A DNA stretch of 64,000 bases from Microbacterium sp. Root553 (GCF_001426995.1 NZ_LMFY01000001.1:492960-556959); one strand, 5' to 3'. Shown: positions 27,773-37,115, counted from the first letter of the stretch. The notes: generated by a model not told the origin, from the sequence alone. Numbers and translations: made by a program.

Positions 27773-28954
27773 TCAGGCACCGGCCAGGTCGGCGAGCGGC
27801 TCGGACCACCCCATACGAGGGTCCGGCCGGGAGCCGTCTGACCACATCCCGGTGCACGTGTAGGCGACAGCCGTGGTCGACGCAGGATGCGCGAACGCGA
27901 TGTTCCCGCCCGCGCCGGGGTGCCCGAATGTTCCCCCCGTCGCGAATCTTCCCGACGGGAATTGCGACCCCAACCAGAATCCCAGCCCGAACTCGGCGAG
28001 CTGCTGATCGGGCACGCCGGCCAGTTGTGGGACCGGACCGAGCCCCAGGGTGCGAGGCTCGGTGACGAGGTCGAGCGTCGTGGGTGAGAGCAGCTGCACG
28101 GAATCGATCTCCCCGATGGCGGCGGCGTAGACCTTTGCCACCGATCGGGCGCTCGCGATTCCGCCGGCGCCGCCGAACTCCATCCGGTGCCCCTCGGCGC
28201 TGTTGAGGAACTCGACCATGTCGGGGATCGACTGCACCTCCCTGAGGAGCTCCTGGACGACCGGGTCGGAGAGATCCACTCCGTGTTGCGACCAGAGGTC
28301 GGCCGGGCTGGCGGCAGGGTGCATCTCATTGCGATGCGTCACGTCGGGCTCGCGAGAGGTCGGGAGCCCGCCGATCCAGAAGTCGACTCCCAGCGGGGTG
28401 GCGACGTACTCGTCGAAGAGGTCGCTCACTGACTTGCCCGCGACGCGACGAATCACCTCGCCGTTGAGATACCCGAACGTGAAGGGGTGGTACCACGATG
28501 CGGTCCCCGGCGACCAGAGCGGTTCGGCGGCGGCCAGCGTCTCTGTGCACAGCGCCCAGTTCGGCAGGTCGCGACTCTGAATCCCCGCCCCGGAGGGGAA
28601 GAAGGGCAGACCCGCTGCATGGCTGAGGACGTGCGCCACGGTCGTCTGGCCCTTGCCGCCGACGCCGAATTCCGGCCAGACGCTCGACACCCGTTGCTCG
28701 GGGTCGAGCTGTCCGCGTTCGATGAGCAGCGCTGCGAGGATCGCGACCATCCCTTTGGTGGTGGACCACAGCACGAACAGGGAGTCTCCGTCGATCGCGT
28801 CGCCCGTGATCGGGTCGGTGCCCGTCCACAGATCGACCACGACTCGCCCTTCGTGATAGATGCACAGTTGGGCGCCGCCGGGATCGCCTGAGTGCCCGCG
28901 CTCGAAGGCGGCACCGACCGCGGAGAAGCCTGGGGCGACATGACCGTGGAGCAT
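27773..28954 (-). CDS. Serine hydrolase, class C beta-lactamase/esterase fold
   Basis: A 393-residue soluble protein of the beta-lactamase (PF00144) family. The catalytic SxxK is in VLWSTTKGMVAIL near residue 65, the Tyr of the YxN/YxS-like motif is in WYHPFTFGYLNG near 155, and the third motif is HPGAGG near 345 in place of KTG, as in EstB-type esterases rather than true beta-lactamases. No signal peptide is visible. Sixteen bp separate it from the permease gene upstream, so it is probably transcribed with the sugar ABC importer. Removing acyl groups from imported sugars is a reasonable guess. Confidence 0.85.
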   Translation of the reverse strand: MLHGHVAPGFSAVGAAFERGHSGDPGGAQLCIYHEGRVVVDLWTGTDPITGDAIDGDSLFVLWSTTKGMVAILAALLIERGQLDPEQRVSSVWPEFGVGGKGQTTVAHVLSHAAGLPFFPSGAGIQSRDLPNWALCTETLAAAEPLWSPGTASWYHPFTFGYLNGEVIRRVAGKSVSDLFDEYVATPLGVDFWIGGLPTSREPDVTHRNEMHPAASPADLWSQHGVDLSDPVVQELLREVQSIPDMVEFLNSAEGHRMEFGGAGGIASARSVAKVYAAAIGEIDSVQLLSPTTLDLVTEPRTLGLGPVPQLAGVPDQQLAEFGLGFWLGSQFPSGRFATGGTFGHPGAGGNIAFAHPASTTAVAYTCTGMWSDGSRPDPRMGWSEPLADLAGA

Positions 28955-28969
28955 GGTCTACCTCTCCGA

Positions 28970-29821
28970 CTAGCGGAACACGCCACCGAGGGCGACACCC
29001 TTGGTGATGCTCCGATTGAACACGAGGTACACGATGATCAGCGGGATCGTCGCGAGTGTGAGGCCTGCGAAGATGGCTCCGGTGTTGCTCGCGAACTGCC
29101 CCTTGAAGTCGAGCAGACCGACCGGGATGGTGCGGCTGTCGGGGGCCTGCAGGAGCACGATCGCCAGCTGGGTCTCACCCCATACGAAGAACGCGTTGAT
29201 CATTCCCACCGCGACGATCGGACCCTTCGAGAGGGGAAGCACGATCTTCGCGAAGACCTGGAATCGCCCGAGGCCGTCGATCGCCGCAGCCTCCGCGAGC
29301 TCCGCGGGGAACCCGAGGTAGAAGCTGTGCAGGATCAGCACGCAGGTGGGGAGGCACAGCGCGATGTACAGCACTCCCAGCGCCCAGGGGGATCCCAGCA
29401 GATCGAGAGCGTTGAACGCCGAGTAGTACGGGATCAGCAGCATGATCAGCGGCAACGTCGTCGCCACCAGGAACAGTCGGACGATCATCGACCGCACCCG
29501 CGTCGATGCGAGCGTCGCGAAGTAGGCGGTGAACGCCCCGATGAGCAAGCAGCCCGTGATCGCCACGGTCGTGACGATCGCCGAGTTGATCAGGTAGACG
29601 GCGAAACCCTGACCGCCGGGGGCTCCGTTCCACGCGTCGACGAAGTTCTGCGGATACCAGTCGACGTCGAAGAGCCCCAGGGGATCGGTGTAGATGTCCG
29701 TGTTCGACTTGAACGCCAGGAGAACGATGAGCGCGAACGGGATGATCGCGAGAGCACTCCAGAGGATTGCAGCGGTGTGGCCGACGACGGTGCCGGCGCG
29801 AACGCGAGTCTTGCGGGTCAT
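28970..29821 (-). CDS. Carbohydrate ABC transporter permease (MalG-type)
   Basis: A 283-residue inner-membrane permease with six predicted helices and the EAA loop EAAAIDGLGRFQVFAKIVLPL near residue 190, which contacts the ATPase. The N-terminus (IIPFALIVLLAFKSNTDIY) is typical of MalG/CUT1 permeases. ATG at 29821 overlaps the upstream permease stop (ATGA). No sugar ATPase is encoded here; CUT1 systems commonly share a general MsmK/UgpC-like ATPase from elsewhere. Confidence 0.93.
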   Translation of the reverse strand: MTRKTRVRAGTVVGHTAAILWSALAIIPFALIVLLAFKSNTDIYTDPLGLFDVDWYPQNFVDAWNGAPGGQGFAVYLINSAIVTTVAITGCLLIGAFTAYFATLASTRVRSMIVRLFLVATTLPLIMLLIPYYSAFNALDLLGSPWALGVLYIALCLPTCVLILHSFYLGFPAELAEAAAIDGLGRFQVFAKIVLPLSKGPIVAVGMINAFFVWGETQLAIVLLQAPDSRTIPVGLLDFKGQFASNTGAIFAGLTLATIPLIIVYLVFNRSITKGVALGGVFR

Positions 29822-30768
29822 TCGTCGACCCCTTTCCGGGATCCGAGGGCTTGGCCGACGAGGCCGACGACGAGAAGAAGAAGCCCGCCGATCACGCTGA
29901 CGGCGGCGGCGAGGCCGAAGTTGGCGAAGAGGAACGCATCCTTGTAGACCTGCACGGGCAGGATCGTCGAGGCGCTTCCGGGCCCGCCTTGAGTCATTCC
30001 CCACACCAGGGTGAATCCGTTGAACGCCCAGATCACCTCGAGAAGAACGATCATGGAGAGAACCGGGCGCACGAGCGGGAGCGTGATCGAGAAGAACTGC
30101 CGGATCCGGGATGCACCGTCGATCGATGCCGCCTCGTACACCGAGACCGGCACCTCCTCCATCGCCCCGAGAATCACGAGGAACGCGAATCCGACGCCCG
30201 CCCAGACCGCCACGGCGATGACGACGTACATCACCGTGGAGGGATCCGCGAGCCATGCATGTGTATCGCCGAGACCGATGGCGCCGAGGAAGGCGTTCAC
30301 GGCACCCGACCGAGGCTGGACGGACAGCGCCCAGAACACGGCGACGGCAGACGGCGGCGCGATCGCCGGCAGAAACCACACGACCCGGTAGAAGGCCTTT
30401 CCTCGGATGCCGCCCGACACGAGCGCCGCAAGGACGGTGGCGATGGCGCAGAGGACCAGCGCCGCGCCGACGCCGAGGAGGACGGAGCGGAACAGAGCGT
30501 CACGCACCGCGGAACTGGTGAACGCCGCGACGTAGTTGTCGATCCCGATGTACCGGGGTTCACCGACACCGGGCCACTGCGTGAAAGACGTTCGAATCAG
30601 ATCGATGATCGGGAGCCCGAAGAACACCGCGAGGATGATCAGCCCCGGGGCGAGCATCCACCAGACTTCCCGGGGCGTCCCCCGTCCTGTCGCTGTTCGT
30701 GCCGCTCGTCGGGAGGGCCCCGATTCATCGGGGAGGACTACTGTCACGGTTTCGAGTGAACTCACCAT
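29818..30768 (-). CDS. Carbohydrate ABC transporter permease (MalF-type)
   Basis: A 316-residue permease with about six helices after a cytoplasmic N-terminus. The EAA motif is YEAASIDGASRIRQFFSITL near residue 210, and WGMTQGGPGSAS is a CUT1 permease signature. The ATG at 30768 has AGAAAGGCGC upstream; the 18-codon upstream extension has none. It forms the heterodimer with the MalG-type permease. Confidence 0.93.
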   Translation of the reverse strand: MVSSLETVTVVLPDESGPSRRAARTATGRGTPREVWWMLAPGLIILAVFFGLPIIDLIRTSFTQWPGVGEPRYIGIDNYVAAFTSSAVRDALFRSVLLGVGAALVLCAIATVLAALVSGGIRGKAFYRVVWFLPAIAPPSAVAVFWALSVQPRSGAVNAFLGAIGLGDTHAWLADPSTVMYVVIAVAVWAGVGFAFLVILGAMEEVPVSVYEAASIDGASRIRQFFSITLPLVRPVLSMIVLLEVIWAFNGFTLVWGMTQGGPGSASTILPVQVYKDAFLFANFGLAAAVSVIGGLLLLVVGLVGQALGSRKGVDE

Positions 30769-30831
30769 GCGCCTTTCTCGCAGAACAGGATGGTGTGCCG
30801 CCCGCCAGGGCGAACGGCACACCGTCGTGCG

Positions 30832-32169
30832 CTACTTGTTCTGAGACTTCCAAGCATCGAACGCGTCCTGCTCCGCCTGACCGATCTGCTCAGCAGTGGT
30901 CTGTCCGCTGACGAGCTGCTGGATGTGCGGATCGAGGAACGATTGACCGATCGCTCCCGGGAGGCTGCCGGTCCAGCCGAGTCCGAATCCGACGGTGTTC
31001 GTGAACTCGACGACGCTCTGCACCACCGGGCCGAGACCGGGAACGTCCGATGCAGCGACGGTGTTGACGGCGGGAAGAGACCCGACGTTCTCTGCGGCGA
31101 ACTTCTGGACGTCGTCGGACGAGTACACGGCCAGGAACTTCTTGGCGAGGTCGATGTTCTTCGACGTCTTCGGGACCGCCAGCGTGTCACCTGCGTACAG
31201 CGACGGGAGTGTCGGCTCGTCTCCCGCTCCGGGGAGCAGCAGCCAGTCGTACTCGAAGTCGACATCGCCGAGAACGGACGGAATCCACACGCCGCCGAGG
31301 AGCATCGCGGCATCACCGGCAGCGAAGGCCGCCTGCGCCTGGTCGCCCGCGGCGCCGGCCATTCCCTCCTGGAAGACGTTGTTGTCGTTCCACTCCGCGA
31401 TCTGTTGGAGCGAATCCGTGAACGCAGGGTCGTCGTACTTCTCTTTGGGCTCCGCTCCCGGCTGCCACGAGACGAGGTAGTCCTTCAGGGCATCCGGCGC
31501 GTTCGCCTGCAGCTGCGCATCCTGGAGCCAGGCGAGCTGATATCCGGCCGCCCCTCCGACGGCGAGACCGTCATACCCCGACGTGTCGAGCTTCGAAACG
31601 ATGTCGTACAGTTCGTCGTTCGACGCGATCTGGTGATTGACGGGTGCGGTGATTCCGGCCTCCGCGAACGCATCCTTGTTGTAGAAAACGACGTTGTAGT
31701 ACGTGGTGTCGAACAGGACGAGGTACGGAGTGTCGTTCCACTTGAGGGCCCCCGCGATCGTGTCGCCGTAGCGAGACTCGAGGTCCGCATCCGCCCACAG
31801 GTCGTCGAGGGGCTCGAGCGCGTCTGCCTTGACCAGGTCGAAGTAGGGCTGTGCGTTGACCGGCACGAGACCGATGTCCGGAGCATTCGACGACGCCATG
31901 ATCTGCGTGTTGGTGGTGCTCTTCTGCTGCTCGGTCACCGTCTGGAACTCGACGGTCACTCCGGGGTTCTCCTTCTCGAAGATCTTGGCCGCGTACTCGA
32001 AGGCGGGCTGCTGGACCGACTGGACCTGCACGGTCAGCGTCTTGTCACCACCGCCCTCGGATGCTGCGCCGGACGAGCATCCGGCGAGCGCGAGCGCGGA
32101 GATGCCGACGAAGGCGCTGAGCGAGAGAACGCGTGTGCGCGCCCCCCGGTGGATCTTGATCTGGTGCAT
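30832..32169 (-). CDS. Extracellular sugar-binding lipoprotein of ABC importer
   Basis: A 445-residue family 1 solute-binding protein. It has a lipoprotein signal peptide with lipobox LALAGC (Cys near residue 31) followed by a Gly/Ser linker. The mature protein has the two-lobed pattern of CUT1 binding proteins, with NPGVTVEFQTV and GDAAMLLGGVWIPS. The ATG at 32169 follows AAGGAGTGAAA. First gene of the importer operon; a -10 box flanked by two LacI-type sites lies about 75 bp upstream. Substrate is presumably a mono- or oligosaccharide released by the secreted beta-propeller protein. Confidence 0.93.
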   Translation of the reverse strand: MHQIKIHRGARTRVLSLSAFVGISALALAGCSSGAASEGGGDKTLTVQVQSVQQPAFEYAAKIFEKENPGVTVEFQTVTEQQKSTTNTQIMASSNAPDIGLVPVNAQPYFDLVKADALEPLDDLWADADLESRYGDTIAGALKWNDTPYLVLFDTTYYNVVFYNKDAFAEAGITAPVNHQIASNDELYDIVSKLDTSGYDGLAVGGAAGYQLAWLQDAQLQANAPDALKDYLVSWQPGAEPKEKYDDPAFTDSLQQIAEWNDNNVFQEGMAGAAGDQAQAAFAAGDAAMLLGGVWIPSVLGDVDFEYDWLLLPGAGDEPTLPSLYAGDTLAVPKTSKNIDLAKKFLAVYSSDDVQKFAAENVGSLPAVNTVAASDVPGLGPVVQSVVEFTNTVGFGLGWTGSLPGAIGQSFLDPHIQQLVSGQTTAEQIGQAEQDAFDAWKSQNK

Positions 32170-32217
32170 TTTCACTCCTTTGTGGTTGCTGTGCGGCGTA
32201 GACGATCCTTCAGGGTG

Positions 32218-32230
32218 AATCGTTTCGCTC
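32218..32230 (-). promoter_or_regulatory. Putative LacI operator, downstream of the SBP -10 box
   Basis: Reverse strand reads GAGCGAAACGATT. Four related sites occur upstream of the genes of this locus (32256, 33623, 34837, 34921). Confidence 0.6.
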
Positions 32231-32240
32231 TGCCGGGGCA

Positions 32241-32246
32241 AATATA
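32241..32246 (-). promoter_or_regulatory. -10 box (TATATT) of the sugar ABC importer
   Basis: TATATT on the minus strand, about 72 bp before the binding-protein start. No consensus -35 is seen at 17 bp. Putative operators lie on both sides, which fits control by repression. Confidence 0.5.
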
Positions 32247-32255
32247 GCACCAAGC

Positions 32256-32268
32256 GAGCGAAACGTCT
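32256..32268 (+). promoter_or_regulatory. Putative LacI operator, upstream of the SBP -10 box
   Basis: GAGCGAAACGTCT, part of the near-palindrome CGAAACGTCTCG. It covers the -35 to -10 spacer of the importer promoter. Confidence 0.6.
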
Positions 32269-32321
32269 CGACTTTCATCCATAATCAGGTTGAATTTCAC
32301 GAATGCCCCGCGAGGGAAACG

Positions 32322-33548
32322 TTATGCTCGGGCAGTCATTCCCGGAGCTTCCCCTGCGGGCAGCTCAAAGACGATCGCATCGAGACCTTCATCCGTGCGG
32401 ACAACGACGTGCGGATCCTCCGCCACCACGACGATCGAGTCACGGTGTCGCCATGCAACCCACCAGTCGCTGCCGGTGACGCTGACGGTGCCGGGCTCGA
32501 TCGGCGACCTGTCGAGCGTGTACGGCTTCAGGTCCTGGCTCCATTCGCCGAACCCCTCGAGACTGCAGCGCTGAACGTCAGGGATCCGCCCGCTGGCCTC
32601 CGGCCCGATGTTCAGGAGCAGACGACCGCCGCGCGAGACGACGTCGGCGTACAGACGAGCGAGCTCGCGCGCAGAGAGCGTGAGGGATTCGTCTTCCGTG
32701 CGGTTGTGTCCGAACGAGAAGCCGAGCCCGCGGTTGTGCTCCCAACCGATCCCGCGCTCGTTCTGGGTGTCGTGCGAGTACTCGCTGGTCCGGTAGTCCC
32801 ACACCGGCGCACCCCAACGGTCATTGACGATGCCTTCCGGCACCACGCGCTTGTAGTAGTCCAGCAGCTGCACCAGCGAGCCGTCAGCTTTTCCCGCGTC
32901 CGGCCACTCGATGTCGTTCCAGATCACCGCCGGCTTGTAGCGGTCGATCAGGTCGCGCACCTGCGCGGTCGCATACTCGGCGTACTCCGCGCCGTTGGGG
33001 CGGTATTCGGCGACATCAGCCATCGACTCGATGGGAGGGAAATCCGTGAAGGCCCAGTCGAGTCCGCCCGAGTAGTAGACGCCGAAGCGCATTCCTTCCT
33101 TGCGCACCGCCTCGGCGAGCGGCGCGAGCAGATCGAGCTTGGGGCCCCGAGCCACCGTGGACAGCCTGCCCGCTCCGGGTGCATCCCAGAGGGTCACTCC
33201 GTCGTGATGCTTCGCCACAGGGATGACATAGTCCGCACCGGCACGATGGAAGAGCCGCGCCCATTCGGACGCATCGAACTGGCTGGGGATCCACCGGTCG
33301 AGGAACGTGTCGTACGAGTTGTCCCCGTACTCAGCGACGTGGTGCAGCGCTGCCGGGGACCCTTCGATGCGCGAGGTGTTCGCGTACCACTCGGCGTACG
33401 CGTTGTGCGCGAACCACTTCTCTTCGGGGACAGCACCCCATGCTCCGGTCGGCTCCGCCCAGGCCGGAACAGAGTACGGCCCCCAATGGATGAAGATGCC
33501 CAGGGTGGACTGTCTCGCCCATTCGGGCAGGCTGGGGCTATCGGTCAT
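32322..33548 (-). CDS. Alpha-L-fucosidase (GH29 family)
   Basis: A 408-residue glycoside hydrolase. FIHWGPYSVPAW near residue 20 and VAKHHDGVTLWD near 110 are GH29 signatures; VIWNDIEWPDAGK near 215 should carry the nucleophile Asp. HNRGLGFSFGHNR and LLLNIGPEASG match the distal part of the family. There is no signal peptide, so it should act on imported fucosides in the cytoplasm. The ATG at 33548 follows GAGGAGAGAGCA. It lies 152 bp upstream of the binding-protein gene on the same strand and diverges from the LacI gene. Some GH29 members act on other 6-deoxy or galactosyl substrates. Confidence 0.88.
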   Translation of the reverse strand: MTDSPSLPEWARQSTLGIFIHWGPYSVPAWAEPTGAWGAVPEEKWFAHNAYAEWYANTSRIEGSPAALHHVAEYGDNSYDTFLDRWIPSQFDASEWARLFHRAGADYVIPVAKHHDGVTLWDAPGAGRLSTVARGPKLDLLAPLAEAVRKEGMRFGVYYSGGLDWAFTDFPPIESMADVAEYRPNGAEYAEYATAQVRDLIDRYKPAVIWNDIEWPDAGKADGSLVQLLDYYKRVVPEGIVNDRWGAPVWDYRTSEYSHDTQNERGIGWEHNRGLGFSFGHNRTEDESLTLSARELARLYADVVSRGGRLLLNIGPEASGRIPDVQRCSLEGFGEWSQDLKPYTLDRSPIEPGTVSVTGSDWWVAWRHRDSIVVVAEDPHVVVRTDEGLDAIVFELPAGEAPGMTARA

Positions 33549-33622
33549 TGCTCTCTCCTCGGCGTGACTCGGCGAATCGCCGCGTGGCGCACCGCCTGGT
33601 AGGTGGTTCTGCATTCGCGATA

Positions 33623-33635
33623 CAGCGAAACGACT
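33623..33635. promoter_or_regulatory. Putative LacI operator in the GH29/LacI divergent region
   Basis: CAGCGAAACGACT lies 75 bp before the fucosidase start and 87 bp before the lacI-type start. It could serve both promoters, including autoregulation. Confidence 0.55.
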
Positions 33636-33721
33636 AAAGTTTTGCGGATCGTAGGTAGACTCCGGGCAACATCGTTGATCAGCGCGAACGGTGGCGACAC
33701 TCGCGATACGAAGGACCGAAT

Positions 33722-34753
33722 TTGTCGAAAAGCACTAGATCTCCCGCAACGTATAAGGACATCCAGCGACTGACAGGCTTGTCGTTGGCGACGATCTCGA
33801 AGTACTACAACGGGCGAAACGTTCTGACCTCGAACCGGGAAGCGATCGAGGCGGCGGCCGCAGAACTGAACTACCGACCGAACGCGTTCGCCAGCAGTCT
33901 GCGGCGCGGCGTCACCCGAACCGTCGGCGTCCTGCTGCCCTCGTTCCAGAACCCCTTCCACCTCGAGATCGTCGTCGGCATCGAGAAGTATCTGCGCACC
34001 CACGGCATCGGCGTGCTGGTGACCTCCAACGAGCAGGACGGAACACCATCCACCGTCAATGCCGTAGAGCTGCTCCTCAGCAGAAGGGTCGATGGCATCA
34101 TCGGGGTTCCCGCACTGTCGGACTCGTCGGCGCTTGCGACCGCCGTCTCCATCGGCATCCCGGTCGTCACGGTGGACTGGCTCCCGCGCGGACTCGACGC
34201 CGACTCGGTCTCGCTCGACAACGTGCAGGCGGGCAAGGTCGCAACCCAGCATCTGATCGATCACGGCCATCGGACCCTCGGCGCCCTGGTCGGAGAAGAG
34301 GGAATGTGGAGCCTGCAGGGCAGGCTCGATGGTTTCCTCACAGCAGCCCGAGCTGCCGACATCGCTGTCGCCGAAGACCACATCCAACGCGGTCCCATCA
34401 GCGTCGAGGCGGGATACGCGGCGATGATGCGGGTGCTCGCGGCAGATACACGGCCGACGGCGGTGTTCGCCGGGAATTACGACCTGACCGTCGGCGCCGT
34501 GACCGCCATCAACGACTCCGGCCTCCGTCTCGGGCATGATATCTCGCTCGTCGGCTTCGACTCCGTCGACCTCGCCCAGGTGACGAGCCCGAAGCTGACG
34601 GTCTACGTGCAGCCCGTCGAGCAGATCGCGACCGAGGCCGCACGAATCATGAACTCTCGACTGGATGACCCGGATTCGTCGACGAGCCGCGTGACGCTCG
34701 AGCTTCCCGGACACCTGCAGATCGGTGCGTCGGTGCGGCGACTGAGCGACTGA
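33722..34753 (+). CDS. LacI-family transcriptional regulator (locus regulator 1)
   Basis: A 343-residue repressor with the HTH at residues ~9-32 (TYKDIQRLTGLSLATISKYYNG) and a hinge helix, then a periplasmic-binding-protein-like effector domain (TVGVLLPSFQNPFHLEIVVGIE onward, C-terminal VGFDSVDLAQVTSPKLT). TTG start at 33722 with GAAGGACC upstream. It lies between the fucosidase/importer operon and the secreted beta-propeller gene. GCGAAACG-type sites precede each of these, making it the natural regulator of all three. The effector is presumably a sugar from the polymer. Confidence 0.92.
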   Translation: MSKSTRSPATYKDIQRLTGLSLATISKYYNGRNVLTSNREAIEAAAAELNYRPNAFASSLRRGVTRTVGVLLPSFQNPFHLEIVVGIEKYLRTHGIGVLVTSNEQDGTPSTVNAVELLLSRRVDGIIGVPALSDSSALATAVSIGIPVVTVDWLPRGLDADSVSLDNVQAGKVATQHLIDHGHRTLGALVGEEGMWSLQGRLDGFLTAARAADIAVAEDHIQRGPISVEAGYAAMMRVLAADTRPTAVFAGNYDLTVGAVTAINDSGLRLGHDISLVGFDSVDLAQVTSPKLTVYVQPVEQIATEAARIMNSRLDDPDSSTSRVTLELPGHLQIGASVRRLSD

Positions 34754-34836
34754 GTCGCAGAGCCGGTCCGCGCACGCAGGACCGCTGGGGACGACAGAGG
34801 GACCGACCATAGACATGGGGCTCCTCGACGTCGGGG

Positions 34837-34849
34837 TGGCGAAACGATT
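34837..34849 (+). promoter_or_regulatory. Putative LacI operator upstream of the beta-propeller gene
   Basis: TGGCGAAACGATT, matching the sites at 32218 (reverse) and 33623. It lies about 60 bp before the -35 box at 34898. Confidence 0.55.
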
Positions 34850-34897
34850 TACTCAGAGTAAAGCGGAACGCGCTGAAAATCAATGGCAAAGCTTGCC

Positions 34898-34933
34898 TTG
34901 ACGCAGTTCTTCGCATGTCGTAACGTTTTGCTC
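34898..34933 (+). promoter_or_regulatory. Promoter with overlapping operator for the beta-propeller gene
   Basis: TTGACG (34898-34903), 17-bp spacer, TAACGT (34921-34926). The stretch 34921-34933 on the reverse strand reads GAGCAAAACGTTA, close to the other operators, so the repressor would sit on the -10 box. Confidence 0.65.
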
Positions 34934-34985
34934 GATTGCGGGAGTCTCCCCGCGCGCTTACCGATCTCAAGGAAGAGAGAAGTAG

Positions 34986-37052
34986 ATGAAGACCGTTCGA
35001 CTCACACAGCGAAGGAACCGGCTGACTGCCGCGTTCGTCGCCGCGATGCTCGCGGCGGGTGCGCTCGCGGGCGCCGCCGCGGCTCCCCCCGCCCACGCCA
35101 CGACCGGAAGCGCCAGCGCATCCGACGACTTCGAACGTGCGAACGGCACTTTGGGAACTGCATGGACCACGGATCGCGGCGCGTGGAGCATCGCATCGGG
35201 CAAGGCGCTGTCCTCGAGCTCACCCGGGAACAACGTCGCCACGCATCGAGCGCTGCAACTCGGCCGCTCGTACACGGTGACCGCTGACATCGACATCGTC
35301 TCGTCGGCGCCCAGCGGTACCGAGTGGTCAGGAATCGTCGCGAACGTCCAGGGCACGACCTCTCTGAGCTACTACGTGCTCCGGGCGACGACCGCCGGTG
35401 GCACCCGGCCCGCCCAGTGGCAGCTGCTGCAGATGACGAACAACGCGACCCCCACGGTCCTCACCCAGGGCACGATGACCGCTCCCTACGGAACGCGTCT
35501 GCAGCTGAGCCTGGCGCGAGACGGAGCACAGTTCCAGGTGACGGTCCGCAACGGTGCGACGGGAGCGACTCTCGCCACCGGCGCTCACGCCCTTGCCGTC
35601 GTCGACCCTGCGCGCGTCGGCGGCCACGCCGGGCTCTACTCGAACTCCGGCAACCTCCAGGCGCGGTCGTTCGATCTCACCACCTCCACTCCGGCGATCG
35701 CGCCCCCGGGCGCCGTGGCGTGCAAGCCCGCCGGGGAGTACGACTTCCCCGGCGGCAGCGGACAGGTTCTCGAGACGGTCCCGGTGGGCACCACCTTCGC
35801 TGGAGCGCCCGTGACACAGCGCGTGCTCACCGACGGCGACGACCAGTACGTCGCCTACTACAACGCGCAGCGCGGCATGACCATCGCGCACCGCAGCCTT
35901 TCGGCCGCGACTCCCACGTGGACGACGAAGGTCCTCCCCACCACCCTCGGCTGGGACAGTCACAACTACATCTCCATCGGGCTCGACCGTAACCGCAACC
36001 TCCACGTCGCCGGCAACATGCACAACGTCGGCCTGATCTACTTCCGCACCACGACGCCGGGCAATGTCAACACCCTGACACGCGTCACGAACATGGTGAG
36101 CGCCAGCACCGAGAACTCGGTCACCTACCCGGAGTTCGTGAACAGGCAGGACGGCAGCCTCGTCTTCAGCCACCGCAACGGCGGCTCCGGGGATGGCGTC
36201 ACGTACTTCAACCTCTACAACGAGACCTCCAACACCTGGTCCCGTCTCGTCGACCAGCCGCTGTTCAACGGGACCGGTTCGGCCACCAACCCATCCGGCA
36301 CGTGGAACGCCTACTTCGAGACCCCGCTTCTCGGGCCGGACGGCAACTTCCACATGATCTGGGTCTGGCGAGACACACCCGACGCGGCGACGAACAGCCT
36401 GCTCACGTACGCGCGCAGCGCGAACCTGGTCGACTGGTTCGACAGTGCGGGCAACCCGCTCACCTCTCCGTTCCGCTATGGCGACGCCGATGTCGTGGAC
36501 CCCGTACCCAATGGCGGAGGACTGCTCAACGGCAACGCGAAGCTCGGCTTCGACGCGGATGGCACGCCCATCATCAGCTACCACAAGTACGACGACACAG
36601 GTCGCTCGCAGATCTATGTCGCCCGCGCGGACGGCACCGGTGACTGGGATATCAGCCAGGTCAGCAACTGGGAAGGACGCTGGAGCTTCGGCGGCGGCGG
36701 AAGCCTCGACTTCAAGGTCATCATGGGCGGATCTCAGGTCATGAGCGACGGGAACATCCGCGTCGACTTCCGGTGCGAGGGATCTCCCCAGAGCATCGTG
36801 GTCAACGATTCGCTGACCGGTGTGGCTCAGGCCCCGACCCCGCCGCTGCCGTCATCGGTCACCACCGTTCGAGGCACCTACCCGGGGCTTCAGGTCAATC
36901 TTCAGACCGACCTCAACGGCGCGGCCGCTACGGGAGGAACCTGGTATCTCCGCTGGGAGTCGCTGCCCAGCAATCTGGACCAGCCGCGCACAGAATGGCC
37001 CCAGTCGGGGAGCGGCATCGAACTGGTTCGCATCGGCGTCCCTGAGGAGTAG
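34986..37052 (+). CDS. Secreted BNR_4-type beta-propeller protein, possible polysaccharide lyase
   Basis: A 688-residue secreted protein. Residues 1-39 are a signal peptide ending AHA-T. Residues ~45-235 are a laminin-G/concanavalin-like carbohydrate-binding domain (SDDFERANGTLGTAW at its start). Residues ~250-600 form a BNR_4 beta-propeller with VAYYNAQRGMTIAHRSL, WDSHNYISIGLDRNRNLHV and AGNMHNVGLIYFR. The last ~65 residues are a small beta domain. BNR_4 includes ulvan and related uronic-acid lyases (PL24/PL25-like), so endo-cleavage of a sulfated polysaccharide outside the cell is a reasonable hypothesis; a hydrolase or plain binding role is not excluded. ATG 34986 follows AAGGAAGAGAGAAGTAG. 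Confidence 0.8.
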   Translation: MKTVRLTQRRNRLTAAFVAAMLAAGALAGAAAAPPAHATTGSASASDDFERANGTLGTAWTTDRGAWSIASGKALSSSSPGNNVATHRALQLGRSYTVTADIDIVSSAPSGTEWSGIVANVQGTTSLSYYVLRATTAGGTRPAQWQLLQMTNNATPTVLTQGTMTAPYGTRLQLSLARDGAQFQVTVRNGATGATLATGAHALAVVDPARVGGHAGLYSNSGNLQARSFDLTTSTPAIAPPGAVACKPAGEYDFPGGSGQVLETVPVGTTFAGAPVTQRVLTDGDDQYVAYYNAQRGMTIAHRSLSAATPTWTTKVLPTTLGWDSHNYISIGLDRNRNLHVAGNMHNVGLIYFRTTTPGNVNTLTRVTNMVSASTENSVTYPEFVNRQDGSLVFSHRNGGSGDGVTYFNLYNETSNTWSRLVDQPLFNGTGSATNPSGTWNAYFETPLLGPDGNFHMIWVWRDTPDAATNSLLTYARSANLVDWFDSAGNPLTSPFRYGDADVVDPVPNGGGLLNGNAKLGFDADGTPIISYHKYDDTGRSQIYVARADGTGDWDISQVSNWEGRWSFGGGGSLDFKVIMGGSQVMSDGNIRVDFRCEGSPQSIVVNDSLTGVAQAPTPPLPSSVTTVRGTYPGLQVNLQTDLNGAAATGGTWYLRWESLPSNLDQPRTEWPQSGSGIELVRIGVPEE

Positions 37053-37070
37053 ACGATTCCGAGCGCAAGA

Positions 37071-37115
37071 CACCGAAGCCGCCCCCTGCACCCCCGACAG
37101 TGGGCGGCTTCGGTG
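37071..37115 (+). terminator. Hairpin terminator after the beta-propeller gene
   Basis: Perfect 14-bp stem CACCGAAGCCGCCC (37071-37084) with GGGCGGCTTCGGTG (37102-37115), 17-nt loop, no T-run. It separates this gene from the convergent sulfatase operon. Confidence 0.75.
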
